Positions 62,138 through 64,000 of a stretch of 64,000 nucleotides of DNA are shown piece after piece; position 1 is the stretch's first letter, and the number at the start of each line of letters is the position of its first letter. The notes below the pieces were generated by a model, which was given only the letters and a program-made list of their open reading frames with translations, was not told where the DNA came from and made no database searches. The stretch is from Sulfitobacter pontiacus (GTDB lineage: Bacteria; Pseudomonadota; Alphaproteobacteria; Rhodobacterales; Rhodobacteraceae), in the NCBI RefSeq assembly GCF_040790665.1, contig NZ_CP160849.1:1513501-1577500 (forward strand), given 5' to 3'. Position numbers and translations under genes: made by a program.

Positions 62138-62722
62138 ATGCAGAAGATTCAAGTTATTGGTGTGCATCACATTACGCTGATGGGCGCGGACCGTCAGACC
62201 AGTATCGACTTCTGGGAGGGTCTGCTGGGCATGCCGTTCATCTTCGATCAGCCAAATCTGGACGATCCCGACGAAGGGCACCTGTATTTCGATCCCGGCG
62301 ACGGCCGGTTGATCACCATCTTTACCAATGAAAACCGCAAACCCGTCTACAGTCGCACGCCGATGGACGCGGGCTGCGTGCATCACCTCGCGTTCGAGGT
62401 CGACCGCGCCATGTTTGATCAAGTGCTCGACCGGCTCAAGGAGCGGGGGATCGGAAATTCGGGCGTGAAGGATCGCGGGTTCATGCATTCGATCTACTTC
62501 AAGGACCCGCTGGGGTTCCTGATCGAACTGGCCTGCTACACCTTCATCCCGCCGCGCGGATCGTCCCACGCGGAAGTGATGCTAGAGGCGCATAAGCTGC
62601 GCGTCGCGCGCGGAGATCATCACATCGAACGCCAGCATCTGGCCGATGCCACAGTGATGATCGTCGAACGCTCGCAACGGTCGCTGTCAGAGGATCGCAG
62701 CCCCAAGGACCCCTATCGCTAA
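62138..62722 (+). CDS. VOC family (glyoxalase/ring-cleavage dioxygenase-like) protein
   Basis: A 194-residue vicinal-oxygen-chelate protein. Two beta-alpha-beta modules are seen (about 5-60 and 78-140). Metal ligands are probably His in GVHHITLMGADR, His in AGCVHHLAFEVDR and Glu in PLGFLIELACY, the 2-His-1-Glu set of ring-cleaving dioxygenases and related enzymes. The C-terminal ~50 residues (AHKLRVARGDHHIERQHLAD) extend beyond the domain. Substrate unknown. GGGGGAGAG precedes the ATG. Confidence 0.88.
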   Translation: MQKIQVIGVHHITLMGADRQTSIDFWEGLLGMPFIFDQPNLDDPDEGHLYFDPGDGRLITIFTNENRKPVYSRTPMDAGCVHHLAFEVDRAMFDQVLDRLKERGIGNSGVKDRGFMHSIYFKDPLGFLIELACYTFIPPRGSSHAEVMLEAHKLRVARGDHHIERQHLADATVMIVERSQRSLSEDRSPKDPYR

Positions 62723-62867
62723 GGGGCGTCGGGCACCGGTTCAGGCGGGTCAAAAATACCACAAGTAAACGGATCGTAGCGGCGGTTTCGCTTGGGTGTT
62801 GCGGGCGGATTCCGCTGCGCCTAAGAGCCATGGTACGAGCAACCGTAAATTGTGCGAAGGAACCAGC

Positions 62868-63731
62868 ATGATCCGTAATATTTTTGTCGCCTCGCTTCTG
62901 AGCGTGACCGCAACCGCCGCTGCCGCCGAACTGACCTATGGCACGGCTTTCGCGAAATTCCACGACTTCGACGTTGACGGCGCAGGCACGATCGACGTGA
63001 AATCCTTTGGCGGCGGCATCGAATACCGCTACGACAACTTCATCTTCTCGGGTGAGCTGTCGAACATTTCTATCGAGGGCGTCGATATCGATCTGGGCAC
63101 AGTGGGCGTTGAATACGCTCTGGCCAACGGCTTTAACATCGGCCTCGACTATTCGCGTTTTGACATCGAAGGCTTCGACGCGGATGTCACCAGCCTGTTC
63201 GGGTCGTATCAGTCCGGCGCGCATACCTTTGGTGCCGCAATCGGTGATTCCTCCGATCTGGACGACATGACCTTCAGCATCTTCGCCGCTTGGGATGTTA
63301 CCCCAACTGGCACCGTCGGTCTGGACCTCGTTCACATCGAAGACGAGACGCTTTACGCCGCCTATGCCGATTATGACGTCGCGCAATACAACGTGCAGGC
63401 CGACCTGCTAAAACTGGATGATCTGAGCGTTGTCGCTGTCGCAGGCGGCTATGAATTCGCCAACGGCTTCTCTGCTATCGGTTCTGTCGGGTTCCTGGAT
63501 CTGGGGCCCGAAGACGTGCGGTCGATCACCATCGGCGGTCAGTATGAATTCACTCCCGGTGCGAACGTAGAGCTGGCCTTGGGCCGTCTGGACTTTGACA
63601 GTGGCGAGGACGTGGACCAGCTGACTTTCGGCGTGAACTATGAATTGGGTCGCCGTACCTCCAAGCGTCGTTCGCTGGGTAACATCTTTTCAAGCGCGAC
63701 CGGTACTTTTGCGGGTCTGACAGATTTCTAA
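62868..63731 (+). CDS. Porin-like outer-membrane beta-barrel protein
   Basis: A 287-residue secreted protein. A signal peptide (MIRNIFVASLLSVTATAAAA) ends near residue 20. The mature part alternates hydrophobic and polar residues in ~10-residue strands with Gly/Asp-rich turns (GGGIEYRYDNFIFSGEL, VGVEYALANGFNIGLDYSRF, ITIGGQYEFTPGANVELALG). This is a barrel of perhaps 12-14 strands. It is acidic throughout, as is common in marine bacteria. The barrel does not end in the usual terminal Phe strand; a basic stretch (GRRTSKRRSLGN) and then AGLTDF close it, so the C-terminal Phe is present. Substrate unknown. Confidence 0.82.
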   Translation: MIRNIFVASLLSVTATAAAAELTYGTAFAKFHDFDVDGAGTIDVKSFGGGIEYRYDNFIFSGELSNISIEGVDIDLGTVGVEYALANGFNIGLDYSRFDIEGFDADVTSLFGSYQSGAHTFGAAIGDSSDLDDMTFSIFAAWDVTPTGTVGLDLVHIEDETLYAAYADYDVAQYNVQADLLKLDDLSVVAVAGGYEFANGFSAIGSVGFLDLGPEDVRSITIGGQYEFTPGANVELALGRLDFDSGEDVDQLTFGVNYELGRRTSKRRSLGNIFSSATGTFAGLTDF

Positions 63732-63758
63732 TCTGCGCTGACAGACCACCAGATACAG

Positions 63759-63787
63759 AAAAGGCCCCCGACTTCGGGGGCCTTTTT
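63759..63787. terminator. Bidirectional terminator between the porin-like gene and leuA
   Basis: AAAAGGCCCCCGA and CGGGGGCCTTTTT form a perfect stem with a tight CTT loop region, flanked by A- and T-runs. It lies between two convergent genes. Confidence 0.92.
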
Positions 63788-63813
63788 GCGTTCGCGGGGG
63801 AAGAGCGGGCGGG

Positions 63814-64000
63814 TTAACCCACCACGTCTTTATAGCTGATCTCGCGCTTGTCGGTGCCGCCCTTCTCGCGGCGCACCAACAGACGGTTGAGCGCGTGGAT
63901 ATAGGCGCGGACCGATGCCACCACGGTGTCTGTATCGGCCGACTGACCGGTCACGATGCGGCCGTCTTCCTCGAGCCGGACAGAAACGGTGGCCTGCGCG
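63814..64000 (-). CDS. leuA: 2-isopropylmalate synthase, C-terminal fragment at window edge
   Basis: The frame is open from the window edge to a TAA at 63814, about 62 codons. The translated end (ATVSVRLEEDGRIVTGQSAD, then TDTVVASVRAYIHALNRLLV) matches the C-terminal leucine-binding regulatory domain of LeuA, the first committed enzyme of leucine synthesis. The catalytic domain lies outside the window. Confidence 0.85.
   Translation of the reverse strand, partial: AQATVSVRLEEDGRIVTGQSADTDTVVASVRAYIHALNRLLVRREKGGTDKREISYKDVVG

Noticed and set aside
62796-62867. Upstream extension of the porin-like gene
   Set aside because: The added 24 residues would block the signal peptide; ATG 62868 has AAGGAAC upstream and starts the signal peptide directly.

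Overview
The window is 64 kb of a compact, GC-rich chromosome from an alphaproteobacterium, most likely a Rhodobacterales/Roseobacter-group marine bacterium. The evidence is the gene content and order: COQ9, the DUF1013 regulator TrcR, RpoH of the RpoHII type, an alpha-type phn cluster, trpS-murJ-glnD-(LpoA-like)/rsmI-yraN-gshB, and mreBCD-mrdA-rodA. I see no insertion sequence, prophage, CRISPR array, rRNA or tRNA gene. No gene-free stretch exceeds 300 bases; the longest (about 250 bases, 15518-15769) is a possible structured leader of an ornithine decarboxylase gene.

Layout. 1-5.6 kb: 3' part of pheT, ytoQ, mscL, then ald with a divergent Lrp-type regulator, a hemolysin III-like membrane protein and rpsU. 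5.6-8.9 kb: COQ9, two ECF transporter genes (bioMN-like, without bioY) and a quinone oxidoreductase. 8.9-13.4 kb: a signalling island made of a hybrid histidine kinase, a small periplasmic protein with a sulfite-oxidase-like fold, a divergent LuxR-type response regulator, and an RNase T2. 13.5-25.3 kb: trcR, an endonuclease/exonuclease/phosphatase protein, ornithine decarboxylase, aspS, a GNAT, a lone receiver protein, methylmalonyl-CoA epimerase, several small metabolic or membrane genes, an HDAC-like amidohydrolase and trpS. 25.3-40.1 kb: a degenerate rhomboid, murJ, glnD, an LpoA-like lipoprotein, rsmI, yraN, gshB, an esterase, comM, a phosphatase, rpoH, coaBC and dut.

40.1-51.8 kb is the main accessory system, a phosphonate uptake and C-P lyase locus. 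Transport genes phnCDE1E2 and a hexapeptide transferase gene lie behind a Pho box. phnF (GntR/HutC) runs the other way, and phnGHIJKLNM runs divergently from phnF behind a 20-bp palindrome that is probably the PhnF operator. PhnCDE import phosphonates, PhnGHIJ with PhnKLM form the C-P lyase that splits the C-P bond, and PhnN makes PRPP from ribose 1,5-bisphosphate. No phnP is present here. A perfect hairpin covers the phnC ribosome binding site, and a terminator-like stem lies between phnD and phnE1.

51.8-64 kb: a membrane-anchored MoeB-like protein, an M3 peptidase, a GhrA-like reductase, the elongasome operon mreB-mreC-mreD-mrdA-rodA on the minus strand, a glyoxalase-fold dioxygenase-like protein, a small outer-membrane barrel protein and the 3' end of leuA.

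The most unusual features are a roughly 23-bp dispersed repeat family at gene ends (seven copies, one forming the coding tail of phnI and one pair forming a perfect inverted repeat), a rhomboid that appears to have lost its catalytic residues, and the signalling island with a cysteine-free molybdopterin-type domain.
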